From Paramarasmius palmivorus (lineage: Eukaryota; Basidiomycota; Agaricomycetes; Agaricales; Marasmiaceae): a stretch of 64,000 nt of DNA. Numbering within the stretch: position 1 is the first letter of the stretch; every line of letters starts with the position of its first letter. Positions 23,261 through 35,777 of this stretch are shown here, in pieces. The notes beneath the pieces are model-generated. The model saw only the letters and a list, made by a program, of their open reading frames with translations. It did not search any database and was not told the DNA's origin. The position numbers and the translations under genes are program-made. The stretch spans positions 682,001 to 746,000 of the forward strand of contig JAYKXP010000009.1 in the NCBI GenBank assembly GCA_037176845.1. Reading direction: 5' to 3'.

Positions 23261-25112
23261 TGGTCCTGGAGTGTTGTAACCTCCGATTCTGGCTAAAGAA
23301 CGTCAAGTTCCTTCGCTTCGACGTGTCCATATACACACGATTAGAGTATTGGATCGACAGTGAGAATGGCGAGTCTGCTAAAGGAGGAGGCTCTAGGATA
23401 ACGTTGAAAACCCCTAACTCTCGTTTGACGATCATTCGGCGTGTCAAAAATTCAAAGTCATTGTCATAAAAGCTTCTTTGTCGAAATTGATGTGATCAAT
23501 GATGTTTGTTACGAGACTGGTAGCATACGTGCCAGTCTTGGAGCTTGTTTAGATGAATTTCGGGTCTGTCTCCATGTCGTAGAGCACCGTGCCCACAAGA
23601 GCTCCCGCTTTGCAAGATAAATTTTCAGCACGACAATGTGTCTGATAGGGCTCAATAGTTCTGTAACCTTCTGCATGTCGTTTCGACAACTTAGGAGTTC
23701 GATATATCAATTCAAGCCGTCAAATTAGGGTTATTCCACCTACGTCCGAACAGAAGAAGTCTGGAGGTGTAAAGCCATGTATTCGCACCTAATTTAGTTT
23801 AGTGGCGCGCTTAAAACATCCGCTATTTTCGATTTGTTGGGTTTACGAACGAGACAGAAGGGATCCCGAACAAGAGCATCAAATCGTGTAATTGGAAGCA
23901 GTTTAACGAACAGGAAACGAGAACTAGAGCGAAGAAGGAAGGTGAAAGGTGAAAAGAAGCAAGAGCAAGATCCAGAGAATGTCATAATGTCAAGGTCTAA
24001 ACAAGGGAGAACAATCTTTGTTGCCCGTGATTCGGGTACGGTGCTCGGTAAGGCCAGTGGGAAAATAGTGTTCAAGTCCTGATAGAATGATTGGAGATGG
24101 GGATTGCGGCAGGCAGTAGATGAAGACTGGTCGCTTTCGTGATCTAGCTGTTATCGAGTCGCGTTGTGAGATCAGTGTCATTGTGCGTGAACAGACCGGC
24201 TTCTCGGAATGATCGCGTCGTGGAGACGAGCAACGAGTGTCGATATATGGATCCAGATACAGCAGACTTGCAGCCAGCTAACAAAGCTCCTGCTGTTCGC
24301 GGATATGCTGAGAACGAGAACTGGGTTGGGATTATGAGGGATTAAAGAGTTTGAGATGTGGCGAATGAGATGTAAATGGTTCCGAACACGCTGTTAGGAT
24401 AAGCCGTCGTTAGCCTCCTGACCAATGAGATGTCGATGGAGTTTGGTCCCAGGCCTGCCATATCCGGTTTTTCCTTCGACGAAGCGCAAAGACTCACCAA
24501 CACCTAAAGCCTTCAGTCCTCTTCAGCTCCCCAACTCCCTCCCCTGTTTTGTCTTCTTTAGCCTTAGAAGCTGATACAAGCATCCCGATACGTTCTTGCG
24601 CGGTTCATCCCGTCTCCGATTTCATTCCTATGTTGTTCCTGTGATTTCGGTCAGTTTGATACATCTTGAAGAAAGCAATGGATTATTACGAATAGATGTG
24701 TTTTTGAATGTGGATTAAGGACTAAAAAGGACGTTGGATGAGAGACTAGGAGTATGCAAGGATCCAGGAGCGGTGCAGGTCCCAGGAGTTGTGCGCTTCG
24801 AATGATGTGACACGGAACAGTCACGATAACTGTCTGTATTTGGGAATGACTTTCCACGCTGGCTTTGAGTACGTGACCAGACCAAATCAAGTTCTTCAGG
24901 CGTCTAATGGGCGCTTGGTCCTCATCATCAAATCCTCATCCGTGTGGACGTTTTGAGCACACCATTAAGTTTGATCCATAGTAATAAATATGTCACATAA
25001 ACACCTAAATCCCTACTTCAGGGATTACTCCTCCACCGTGTGTACCCACAACGTATCGATCCATTCTAGTACTGGTACGGCCCGGGTATATACGTTCAAT
25101 CACCATCTCTCC

Positions 25113-25615
25113 TTAGACGTTGACGTTGATGGGGGTGCATCCAATAGCAATGAGACCATCTGAAAGCCAAGTCAGCAACGTTCGTTAAATGTAGATAGAG
25201 AGATAACGATCTTACTGAAGTTGTTCTTCTCACAACAGACTGGTTGAGCGGCGCTGTAGATAACCTCATCAGTATATTCAATTCGTGGGGTTCAAAGACC
25301 GGAGGTACTAACCAGGATGTCCCACTGACGCCGATGACAGTAATTGGGTCACAGTTGAGACCAATAGGTACGTTCACGTCTTGAACAATGATGTCCAAAA
25401 GTCCGAGGGCATCGCTGACTTTGGGGTCACCAGCTTTCGCGACATTGTTGCCTGTAGAAAGAAATTCATTCATCTTTCATGAGCATCCAAGTTCAAGTTC
25501 ATGGTAACTTACAGCACTGGACTTCTCCGACATCGCACTGACTGGACGGCTTGCCAGGAGCTGGTGTGGCGACCGCAAGGGAGGCAAGAGTAGCAATGAT
25601 GAGAGCCTTGTACAT
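25113..25615 (-). CDS. Class I hydrophobin (hydrophobin 5)
   Basis: Four exons (25615-25513, 25451-25313, 25253-25216, 25159-25113) give 108 aa. Signal peptide [19 protein letters not shown]; mature start SQCDVGEVQCC; then AKAGDPKVSDALGLLDI, VNVPIGLNCDPI, AAQPVCC and NGLIAIGCTP. The cysteine pattern is the same as in the other copies. It is closest to hydrophobin 4 in the central exon and to hydrophobin 2 in the signal peptide, which suggests exchange or conversion between copies. It is the right-hand end of the array; downstream sequence similar to that of other copies (GCGCTTGGTCCTC near 24910) shows that the duplicated unit extended beyond the gene. Confidence 0.94.
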
Positions 25616-25688
25616 GTTGAGAATGATTGAGAGGGCTTGAACGACTGAAAGTGTGTTCGAGTGAAGAATTCAAGAGGTATGGCGAGAC

Positions 25689-25695
25689 TTTTATA
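25689..25695 (-). promoter_or_regulatory. TATA box of hydrophobin 5
   Basis: TATAAAA on the minus strand about 80 bp before the ATG; the same leader motifs follow. Confidence 0.7.
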
Positions 25696-25749
25696 TGGTT
25701 CTGGAGCGGTATGATCTCCATTTCTGGCTAAACAGCTTCAAGCCCCTTC

Positions 25750-27929
25750 GCTTCAAGATTTTCACATATTCATACTTGGCTGGAACGTTGATCTGAACGT
25801 TGGGAATGGTGAGGTGAACCCACTGAAGCTGGCTCTAGGGAAGCGTCAAAAATCCGACCGTTAACACCGTTCAGCATGTCCGAGATTGAACGTTGACAAA
25901 GGTGTCGTAAGAACTTCTATGTCAAGAATTGTGAGATCAATGATGTCTATATACAGACAAGATTGATCCGTACGAGTCTTGCGTTACTGTCATAGAATAA
26001 AATTTGAGTTTGAGTAAATCAGCGAGGCCCTGCAGAATCCAATTACCCATCCCCAGGTCATAGAGCTGGATAACCGACAGAGGCTCATTCTGTTTCTTGC
26101 TACGAGATAGTCCCGTTCACCTGGCGATGTCCAGAGTGGGATTTGACAGTGCAAAATAGCCCTCGACCTTTTGCCGGCTTGTTATGATATCGAAGGGTAT
26201 CACATCAACTTTGATTCGATTCTGCTATGTCCGAATAGAAGATGTCGGGAGATGAGGAGCCGTTATTTGCCTATTTAGATCGAGTGGCGGAGCGAAAACA
26301 TCGGGTTGTTGTACGTCCACCTTTCGATTTGTTGCGCGCTTAACGAAGAAATAAAGAACGGGAGTACGTTGTTCAGAGTAGAAGGCGGGAGCTCGACGTG
26401 TAATGTCAAAGGATACGAGCATCGGCCGAAGTTCGGATCTCAATAGCCCTACGCACTGCGTTCCGAATCCCAAGGATACCCATTGCGCTGGAAGCTTCGA
26501 AGTAACTTGGCTTCCGTTTCTTGAGGCGAGGCCGATATGAAATAGGCTTTAACACGCATCCCGGTCGCTGGACTAGTATTACGCTAAATGAGGACAATCG
26601 ATGATTTCACATTCTCCTGAGTTGTATTGTAAGAACAACGTACAAAAGCCATATGAAGTTCTCCTATCGCTCAAGCCCGATGATTCCCAAGGATCCACGA
26701 GGCTGAAACAGTTGACTCGGTGTGTTCGAAACAAGCGAAGTCGTCGGTGATTGTCGTAGGCTGACAAGGGCGGAGGAAATCGAAGGAAATCGAAAGGATG
26801 AATGCAATTGAAGTTTGCAAAACCATATGCTACACATTCATGAGAATGAGACTAACTAAGATAGGAAAGTTTTGAACGTACCACAATGTGTCATTTCTTG
26901 CAGCTCTAATTAAACCTATGGACACTGGTAACACGTATTGAGAATCATTGAATATCAAGCGGAGAAGGAATGGGCTATCACTTATTTTTGAGTCTAGGTA
27001 GCTTGACTAGAGTATCGTGAAGTAGAGAAGAACTTGAGGTGTTCGTATCAAGGTGTGTTGCAACTATAATGAGGACCATGGTATAAGACATATACAAAGA
27101 ATCTGCCTACGGGAGATCTTCGAAATGGGAAGGAACCATACTTTTGGTAGTTTCAAATATACTGATGGAGTGAAGCATACTGAAGAGGGCTTGAGATCTG
27201 GGAAATCGACTCATCTTGACAGCGGGTCCCTACCGACTGAAGCATACCTGGTTTCGATAACCGCCAAGGTGAACCCTGTGCTTCTGGAGAGCAATTAAGC
27301 AACGATTCAGCTCAAATCGAACTCGCTGGGATACCCGACTCACTTGCCGGCCACCCGTGACCCCATAATGAAGATATCTCGATCCAGCATGCTATAACAC
27401 CCTCTGTTTCGAAGACTGAGCGCTATCGCTTGTGCTACATCATGCGCCACTGACAGTTATCTCAACTCAATGCTGTAGGGCTTCCCGGTCAACCGGGCTA
27501 GCAGTTGTCGAACTGATGAGGGAGAAAAGATGATGGACGTCGCGGTAAAAGAGGGCAGTGTAAACTGGGTCTGATGGACTATGGACCACCACGTGGATTG
27601 GGCGCCTGTGGCCCGGGGATAAGCGTACATGAACACCGCTTCGAGGAAAGCTAACAGGTCTTCACAGTGCTGACACTCGCACCGTCTTCTTTAAGTTGAT
27701 TATTTCTTTGCCACTTGTTTTTCGTCGCGTGCTGTTAAGCCCCTACCGGTACATCTCCTTTGCGCAAGACCGACATCGCCGATCGGTGCAGTCCATATCC
27801 ATGATCCATCATATCATCCGACCTCTCTACGGGTTCACATGTATTTGATAAATGTAGAGTACTTTTAATATCTAACACCAGGAGGTGAAGGATACAGCTT
27901 GAACTTCCGGGCCATACTGGCACCTCGTA
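25750..27929. other. Gene-free stretch
   Basis: I see no conserved coding frame or RNA gene. The ORFs here are short and compositionally unremarkable. It separates the hydrophobin array from the membrane-protein and dehydrogenase region. Confidence 0.4.
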
Positions 27930-28270
27930 GGCCATCAGTAGACACCACGGTCCCGGCATTTCGGCACGCCAATGGCATGCCCGTGGCATTTTTGGCCGAA
28001 ATGCCGAATGTGACAGGCCAGGCCCTGTTTAGCGGAATGCCGGCCGGTCCTCCCACCATAAACGCATCCAACGATACCACAGATACAATGTTTGACCTCT
28101 GAAATTGCTACTGCTGGGTTTTAGTTTAAATACAAAGTCAGATACTTCCATCCCTTGTGAGTATACAACTTACTTTGTCTCGAAAGTTTGGCTGTTCACA
28201 TTTCAAAATGCCAAAAATGCTGTAAATGCCGTAAACTGCCGAAATGTGAGGTGTGTGTCTACTGATGGCC
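27930..28270. mobile_element. 341-bp MITE with long terminal inverted repeats
   Basis: The left end reads GGCCATCAGTAGACAC, then CATTTCGGCA after a short variable piece. The right end is the reverse complement of GGCCATCAGTAGACAC, again with CATTTCGGCA after a short variable piece. Internal GCATTTTTGGCCGAAATGCC is palindromic. No coding frame. A GCCC-rich microsatellite lies immediately to the right (28271-28297). I could not define a target-site duplication. Confidence 0.65.
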
Positions 28271-28297
28271 GCCCGCCGCCCGCCCGCCCGCCCGCCT
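28271..28297. repeat. GCCC microsatellite
   Basis: A short run of GCCCGCC/CGCC units directly abuts the right end of the MITE. Confidence 0.7.
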
Positions 28298-28568
28298 ATA
28301 GCACTTTGGATCGTTTTATGAACAATTATGAAAGCTGACAGCACTGGACGTTAACGCTGTTGGACTCCCCTGAACAATGAATTGAGACCAAGTTGAGACT
28401 AAACTGTTCGAGTTTGAAGTTGAGCACTGATCCACATCTGACTGTTGGCTGTGGTTCCATACAGAGGGAGTGTAGTGCCACTGTTTTCCGAGTGCAATAC
28501 GACGTCAAGTGCAACACGAACAATTATGATATTCGACATGATTCCCTGTTTACGTGGGGCACTGAATT

Positions 28569-29859
28569 TCAATAGGATCTAGTAGGAGGGGTCATCGAAA
28601 TACTCACCGCAAGTGAAGGCCATGCACGCAATCCAACATTGACGACAGTATGGCGGAGTAGAAGAGTATCGTCGTCCGGTAAATCCGCCCAAAGCTGATT
28701 CACTTCGACAAAGAAGATCATGCTCACAAACGCAGAGTACACCAATCCCGACTCTAGCCTGGAGACGATCATTGATTTAAAAAGGAATAGCTTGCATATG
28801 AGAGAAACTGACGTCGCAGCTATCGCAGTGCGGTACATTGTCCTAGTTCTGGGTGACAGATACGCGAGCACGCCACATTTCGTCTTGATGAAACGGAACG
28901 CTTTACGTCGTTGAGCTGGGAACGGGATGGGGCTAAGGGCTACATACCTATGAGTGAGGACAACAGCAGGTTATTGAGTCCAATGGCGCCTGCGGCGATA
29001 GCGGCAATGTCAATGCTCCCGATCAGTAGACCGTTGGAACTTTTATATCCCTCTTTTACGGCCTGACTCTGAGGGGAATCTAGGACGAAACCTGCGACTG
29101 ATAAAGCAGTCAACACTCCAGCATGGTGAAAGCAACCCAGGTATTATTACGCACCGTGGCATCCCAGATATAGAACCATGGGTAAAGCGATAACCCGCCA
29201 TCGTTTCCCCCATATTGTATAGCAGCGCCACAACTAGTAGAAAGATATTTATAAGTTCGTGAGCCTTATCGGAACTGACAACATACCAAGATCGCATCTG
29301 CTACTGCGCTAAACAGGTAGAACACGTCAATCGAAGCCTCTAGAGACGTATGTCACTAGCACGAACCTAGATGCTATCAGCGCCTCAAACTTGGCGGTGC
29401 AAATATGTTCGCGGCGGTGCTCCGATTGCCAGTAACAGCTGCAGAGTCGCGATGATAAGGCGGATCAGCTAGAACAAATGGAGTGGTTGGCGGCTATTGG
29501 AAGCTCTTACCTGTAAGCATTGCAAAACCAAAAGGCATCGTCCACTGCACACAATATAACGTGGGCTGAAACCAGGATGAATAAGAGGGTGATTGCTGAG
29601 AGCAAGTACCGGTAGTGTTGGGTTCTGTTTTTAAGGAGAATATAGACGCAAAGGGTGAACAGGACGCTGTACACGCCTGTTCGCGTTTTCAATGGGTCTA
29701 TCTCCGGCACCGAGGACTGATAAGGCACCCACCATATACGAGGAAGTGTACCTATGAGCGAATGTTTGAGCGCTGTGTTCGAAGAGAAAGGATGGGTACG
29801 CTTACTGCTGTTAATGCCTCGGTGATCACAACGTCTGAGTATTGGGGTCCGTTAGCCAT
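28569..29859 (-). CDS. Multi-pass membrane protein of an expanded fungal family
   Basis: The first exon (29859-29806) encodes MANGPQYSDVVITEALTA. The next (29716-29511) encodes two hydrophobic helices, VYSVLFTLCVYILLK and YLLSAITLLFILVSAHVIL, and ends FWFCNAY. Later exons contain IDVFYLFSAVADAIL, LWRCYTIWGKRWRVIALPMVLYLG, a LLIGSIDIAAIAAGAIGLNNLL helix, and MYRTAIAAT/LESGLVYSAF joined by a 50-bp intron. The WRCYTIWG and LESGLVYS motifs and about seven helices are typical of a large agaricomycete family of seven-helix proteins of unknown function. Exon boundaries between 29510 and 29230 are not settled: one candidate joint there leads to a stop, so a splice variant or a lesion is possible. It ends at TGA (28569-28571) after SISMTPPTRSY. 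No ligand or signalling role can be inferred. Confidence 0.7.
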
Positions 29860-30365
29860 GGGTGTTCGACAATAAACTGCTTGGGAGAGGTGTTCCTTTA
29901 AAGGATGTCATCTTTCTGGTTTCAAGGACACTGTCATTGAGCTCACGTCCCTTGATACGATAGTGATTCATTACACACCTGGAGAAGAGTACGACTTGCA
30001 ATCAAGAAGGAAGATGGAGCACAGCACTGGAGATTGAAGAATACGGCTTGTGGCAACATGATTGATTTGCGCGGGTTCCACTGATACTTTTGGGTCCCAC
30101 AGACGGCAGTGGTGCCGTGGCGCAGATCAGTTCGACTGGCCTGTACCATCTGCCAGTTGCTGAAGATGAATCGACGATATTGTTATTATCCAGAGGTGTC
30201 TATCATGTGCCGAAAAGCCGAGATTGCAAAAGTATGTGAGAATAGATAAGCGATGATCAAGAATGAAGATATGTTTGCGAACCTTGAGGACTAAAAGGCA
30301 CCGAAGATCATGCGTCCTTTCAACCGTTGCTGTACATGGCAAGGACTGGAGTTGAATAGTAGCTG

Positions 30366-31474
30366 TCAGCCATTCACTAAATGCTGACCACCGTCTACAG
30401 TGATTATGCTCCCGTTGATATAATTGCTCATAGCAGCCGCAAGATATATCGCAATCGATGCCATTTCTTTCTCTCTATTAGTTAGAACTCGTTAGCCAAA
30501 GAAATTCAATCAGCACACAAGCTCGAACAACTTACGTCCCGCCACCGCGTAGAGGAACACGATTCATCGCTCCTAGTATCGGCGTTAAACAAAGCATCTC
30601 ATTCCCTCTTCCGTATAGGTCAATCGAGAAGAAATCCCAAAGCAATGATGTTGATGCGTATGTGAATCTCGTTCCGGGCGAGCTCTGTAGCCAGGTTCAA
30701 GACTGATCACAAGGTGTATGGCAGCTGACTAGATATACATGAGTACGTTATCGCGGGTACTATATTTAGGACAACTCACACAGTGATAACTGATCCTTGT
30801 CTGTCCCGCCACGACACTAGAAATAATAATGGCGCTAGACGTCATCCCGGGTGGACCACTCGCCGCCTTTTCTTGAGTAGATCCAAGAATGTCATTATGG
30901 CAAAGAACAGCGCAGTGGTATTGATGTTGAAGACATTGGCCCAATCGTGGAAGTCGTAATGGCCGAAAAGATGTGAGTTACTCCATAGATCGGTGACTTT
31001 CTCCTGGGCGGTCGAGTAGGCCAGACTGTGCGTTGTTCAGCTAGGCTCCAGATTGAAGGATTAGTATGGTTCAGAGCCTCTGGCGCTGTGAATGCTCCTA
31101 AGCAAGTGATTGATGCGATACAGAAGAAAAATGTACTTTGACCAATATATCCAGCTTTTCCTGATTTTAACCGCATCCGCAATCTCTTCTTTCCCTGAAT
31201 CTGTTCTGCGTTAGCTGCTCAGATAAGCGCGAACAAAGCGACATATGGGTGTATGTTCGGGTAATACACATGAACTTCTTCTCGACGTCCAGTGACGTAC
31301 ACCTTTGCACCGTTTGCAGCCAGCCCTTTCACTATTATTAGTCCACTATACAATGTTATCAGCCGCCGACTTTAGTAGAGGTAGATAAGATACGAACATC
31401 CACATTGTGACGACCGCGATCTCTCCCGAAGGGTCGAAAAGTTTCCATACTTTCAGGTCGTCTAGATTCAACAT
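30366..31474 (-). pseudogene. Decayed short-chain dehydrogenase/reductase, copy 1
   Basis: The frame starts MLNLDDLKVWKLFDPSGEIAVVT. The cofactor motif expected next (TGGGTGIG) is replaced by MWI, so the glycine-rich NAD(P)-binding loop is gone. KGLAANGAKVYVTGRREE follows. Further pieces are KEEIADAVKI, FHDWANVFNINTTALFF, VINVSS-like residues around VVAGQTRISYH, LATELARNEIHIRIN and the C-terminal EMASIAIYLAAAMSNYINGSIITVDGG. Several pieces are joined only across frame changes, and the YxxxK catalytic segment is not intact. It is similar to the plus-strand copy at 36231. Classic SDR order makes the family clear; loss of the glycine motif and the frame breaks make activity unlikely. Confidence 0.72.
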
Positions 31475-32267
31475 GACTATGGTATGTGTAAATACGATAG
31501 AGATGCATGACCTTTTTGACGATAATAAGGAACCAAAGAAGCTTTCAAATGACATTGACATTCACCGATAACATTGACCTTACTTGCATATGAGAAAAGC
31601 GCCACACCGAAAGTTCTTTATGGTGATTTTCATGTGTTACCGGAGAGGACGTTTTTGAGGGACGAGTATGGTACGGAAGCAAGAGACTGGAGTACTAGTT
31701 ACGAGACCTAGTCCGTGAGAAAGTCCACTGTCTACTTACAGTAGATCATCACGTGCGTATTTCTTGTCCTGGTTCCTCAGCCCGCTCTTTTTGTCTTCGT
31801 ATCTCGCGCGAGCGACGTGAACGCTAATCCAGACCAGGTAAAGTATTTCGGGTTTTCAACTTCGTAAGCTATCTCAGCCAGGTGTTTTTCAGTATCTTTC
31901 CGAAGAATGGGTATACACTATACTCAATCAATTTGGGGTGACCAAATGTGCGTATAGGAATACTTTCTAGGTTCAGCATTTTTGTTGATGAGACTGCCTA
32001 TAGACAATGAATTGGATACCTCGACTAGATAGTCAGCACAACCACTGGCATACGAATGTGGAGAACCCTGTGCGTTTGGTCTCTGTTGAACGTCTACCGA
32101 TACTCAATGTCATCTAGGTCCATTGAGCTCTGGATACATCGTTTCATATCATTTGGAGCTGGACTCAGAACGACTGGAAATTCGAATGTCGCCGTCGGAA
32201 CGTAACACCAAGCCAGGATTCAACTCTTACTATTTCCTGATCAAGGTCGCCATCAACATCAACGATA

Positions 32268-32638
32268 CTATTCTGAACACAAACGGTTCGTTACATCCAT
32301 CTCCATACGCGATACTCGACATTCCTCATCCTTCTTTAGTGGCAGCTCTACAATCGCAATCCTCGTTAGCCAACGCGACAGATAGAAGACTTGACTTGGA
32401 CTTACACCAGTGCAGCAGATCGAGATAGAGCCTGCTCCAGCGCAACGGATTTCGCTGGACCTGCATTGTTCGGGGAAGAACACTTCGCGCTACCGTGGTA
32501 CTCGAGGGTCAGCAATCAAGGGCTCGTGAAGTGATGGACTCGACGTACGCAGCTAGGGTGAGATTGGCGCTTTTCAGCGGCAGGAGAGGCCACAGCGAAG
32601 GTGGCGAGGGCGGCGAGAACGATGAAGCGGAATTGCAT
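32268..32638 (-). CDS. Small secreted cysteine-rich protein, 83 aa
   Basis: Three exons (32638-32549, 32489-32408, 32347-32268) join in frame. The N-terminus MQFRFIVLAALATFAVASPA is a clear signal peptide, followed by AEKR, a possible KEX2-type cleavage site. The mature part of about 60 aa has seven cysteines (SC, QC, RC, ICC, EC, LC). A TATAAAA lies upstream near 32710-32716 on the minus strand. No family is recognised. Small secreted proteins of this size and cysteine content include effectors, inhibitors and structural proteins in fungi; nothing here favours one. An alternative second-exon acceptor nearer 32445 would give a different central sequence, but the chosen one keeps frame through to the stop. 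Confidence 0.66.
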
Positions 32639-33864
32639 GTTGGTTCTTTGTTGTTTGTTCGTTGTCTGTCTGAACTGGGTGCTGATGCTATGGTTTGACA
32701 GGGAACTTACCGATGTTTTTATACCATTCGAGTGGCAAGGATATTAGCCTTGGAGGTGATGGTGGTGGAGAGCTAAGAACTCTTTGGGTATGGGCGGTCG
32801 TATTGTCTCCTGCGTTGCTATTCTAACGAAAGGTCTTAGGAACGACGAGACTGCGTTCCAGCGCGACTGATTGCACGGAAGATGCTGCATGCTTGCAGTA
32901 ATAGCACTCATGGTATGTAATACCAAGTATGTTTCAATGGTCATCCGCTGAAGTTGAGCGCACAGAGTAGATTCATATCGGAAGGCATCTTGCTTAATGT
33001 CGTTTCATCTCGGGCCTCGAGCCTCTCAAGCATCATCCTGTGTACGAGAAGGCAGACTGCGGACTCCAACTCGCTTGGTGCTCTTGATGCACCCGGGTGT
33101 TGAAACGTTGATGTTCCGAGTTCTCCGGGGTTCTGGGTGTGCTCAACGATCCTCGCACCGTCAGCGAAACTTGGTTGGACGAACCGCAGACGCCTCGCAG
33201 ATGTCGATGGCTTCTCTCGGTATCTATCAGGCATATTCAGATTTTCGCTGTCGTTCAAACCCTATTCTTAAACCCGGACAGCCAGGTATCTGGTTGTCGA
33301 TACCTGTCCAAGGTATGTCTATTTCTAGTTCCCTGTCGCGATCAAAGGATACTTAACGTCGTTCAGGTCCTTCCTGGTGTCGGTGGTCGTTATAAAAAGG
33401 AACGCCGTTGGAGGTAAAGCCTTATCTCCGTTCTATTCATACACCTTATTCCTGGCACCCGCGGTTCAATTCGATGTTCATAGGATTCCCATACCATAAG
33501 CTTACCATAAGCCCCTTCTGTCGAATCTCCGTCTCATGCTGCTTTCTGTTTCGTTACCCTAGCTTACATGCACATGTCCTCTCGAGTTCTACCTGTAAAA
33601 ATTCCAATGATCAGACCACTATTACCTTCCTTTTCTGACATCCGGGGGCGGAAGCTGTTGCCTGTTTCAGGGTTGCCGATGACGAGCTTCGACGTCAAAG
33701 AAAATCAATTCAGGAAATCAAAAAAATAAACAAGGGACAACAACCGCCTTGACTCCCGCTCCAACAGCGAGATAGCGACGGCGATAGTCACGCTGCGAGA
33801 CCTTTGAATCTCCTTCCAATCTTTTACTCACTGACGACGACTTACGATTTACGATTTTACGACT

Positions 33865-35777
33865 ATGGCGACGATAAACACAAATACTACTCTCCTCGAC
33901 CTCTTACCGACCTCTTCATATCTCCTCGCTTACTCTCTTCCTCTGCTCTTTCTTTCCCTAATTCTCACCTTTTCTGGGTCGTTCTTCACTCTCGATAGGA
34001 CGAGGCAGTTTAGGCCTTCTTATGATGCTGCCGAATCCGGAGGTGTGAAGGCAGGAAAGTGGAAAAGAAGCTATCTGTTACTGGAAGGCGGGATAGGCGG
34101 TCTAATGATGGGTTATGTTTTTGGGCGTACGTTTGATTGTTTTGTTTTCTTTATTTTATTGTGCTAATATTCTCTTTGATAGTACACCTTTCAACCTTTC
34201 TTGCGCTCCTGATACCATCAACGACAAGCTCTAAGCCTCTGTCCAACAAATCATTCGTTGCAGTGTGGCTCTTATCTGCTCTTGTAACCACCTTTCTAGG
34301 CGGCAGATTCAAATATGCAGCTCTGACATTCGCTGCACTTCTCGGCGGAACAGGTTTCTCGCTCTTCCTCGCCGTCATTCTCCACCCAGCTCTTCTCACA
34401 CGCCAAATTTTTGTCGCAATCATCTTACCCATTCTCCTCTTATTCACCCTGTTACCCCTCGTACGGACTCAGCACGGCGCACTCCGGTTCTCTGCGTCGT
34501 CAGCAGGTGCATTCGGAGTGATAGTTTCCATCGCATTAATGTGCCGTATCACGAGCTGGGGAGATATCTGGTCCAGACTATGGGTCGAGTTTCCTGAAGT
34601 CGGAGATGGGAAAGAGAGAGGTCTCAGTGCAGGCTACGCTCTATTCCTCATCTTTGGAGTCGTGTGCGACTTTATGCTCAACAAGGTCTTTGGCGAATGT
34701 CCAGATGAGGTACGTCACATTCCTCATTTACCCAGCGTAAACTAACGATTATCGATACCAGAAGTGGGACTCTTACCTAGCAAAATACACTTCCAACCTC
34801 CCAGACCGAGAAGGAACATTCAAGCCCTTCGTCTCAGTCTGGGAAAGACTCACCACAGCTACACCAGCCGCTGCACAACACCATCCTCTAGATGAACATC
34901 CCGATCAGAAAGATCCTTTAGCGCACTTCTCCCCTGCCAAGTTATCTAAATACCAAAGCCGAGATCACCTCCCTCGATACGACGAACTTTCGATCCCTTC
35001 TTCCCGCGGGCAACTCAAGAAAGGCCGTACTTCCACACGTACGAGGCAGCACAACTCCCGTACTAGGAATAGAAGGGAAGCAGTCAAGTTCCGGTCTGCT
35101 GAAGAGGGGTTATCGTCCGATTCGGATGAGGATACCAACGAGTTGCTTGCGAACCCGAATCAGAAGCCTTGGTTAAGGCAAACACCTTCCTCGGCTAGTA
35201 ACAACACGCTCGTCGGCGTGGATTATGATAAGGAGATTAAAGCGCTCAAGGAGAGGAAGGTAAAGGGTATGGGTGAGGGTGAGATTCCGGATTATAGTGA
35301 TTATGAGTCAGATATTGCTGAAGGGGGCGGGAAAGGAAGACCACCGTCCGCGTTGGCGGAGTATGCGAGGAGAGAATCGACTTCGAGTATTCCTTCGTAT
35401 GGAAGGAGAGATTCAGATGCTACAAAGGTAGATCCGGGGTCGCAGATTCAAAAGGATCAGATGAATGTGGGGATGCCTGTAAGTGTCCTATCTATTACTC
35501 GCTGGCGTACTAAGGCTAACTTGTCTTGGTTCAGGTTCCAGTACCGGTACCGGCGACACCATCGTTGATAAGAGCGTTGGATAGAGTTGCGTTGGCTTAC
35601 TCTCAGCCTCAGCCTCAACAACCGCTCTCGCCGCTTTCATCTTCACTGCACTCTGGGCTGCCCCAACTACCCGAGGAAGAAGAGAAGGAGAGAGAGAAGA
35701 AGGAGAGGAACTGGGATGCGTTTTGGAAAGATGTGAGGCATAAGAGTGAGAGTACGAGTGGTAACGACTTGCGATGA
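33865..35777 (+). CDS. DUF4203 (TM7S3/TM198-like) membrane protein, 582 aa
   Basis: Four exons (33865-34126, 34183-34709, 34762-35478, 35535-35777) join in frame with introns of 52-56 bp. The first 60 residues include one helix (YLLAYSLPLLFLSLILTF). The region from about 70 to 260 has a run of hydrophobic helices, including WLLSALVTTFLGGRF, FAALLGGTGFSLFLAVIL and IILPILLLFTLLPLV. This is the layout of the DUF4203 domain. After it, a long hydrophilic tail is rich in serine, arginine and acidic residues (RTSTRTRQHNSRTRNRREA, DSDEDTNELL). It ends with a charged helical segment (EEEEKEREKKERNWDAFWKDVR). Members are conserved single-copy genes in basidiomycetes with unknown function. It is flanked by the two decayed SDR copies. 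Confidence 0.82.

Noticed and set aside
32123..32428. Plus-strand frame of about 100 aa starting at 32123
   Set aside because: It is antisense to the spliced secreted-protein gene, has no signal peptide or known motif, and its possible upstream exon does not join in frame.
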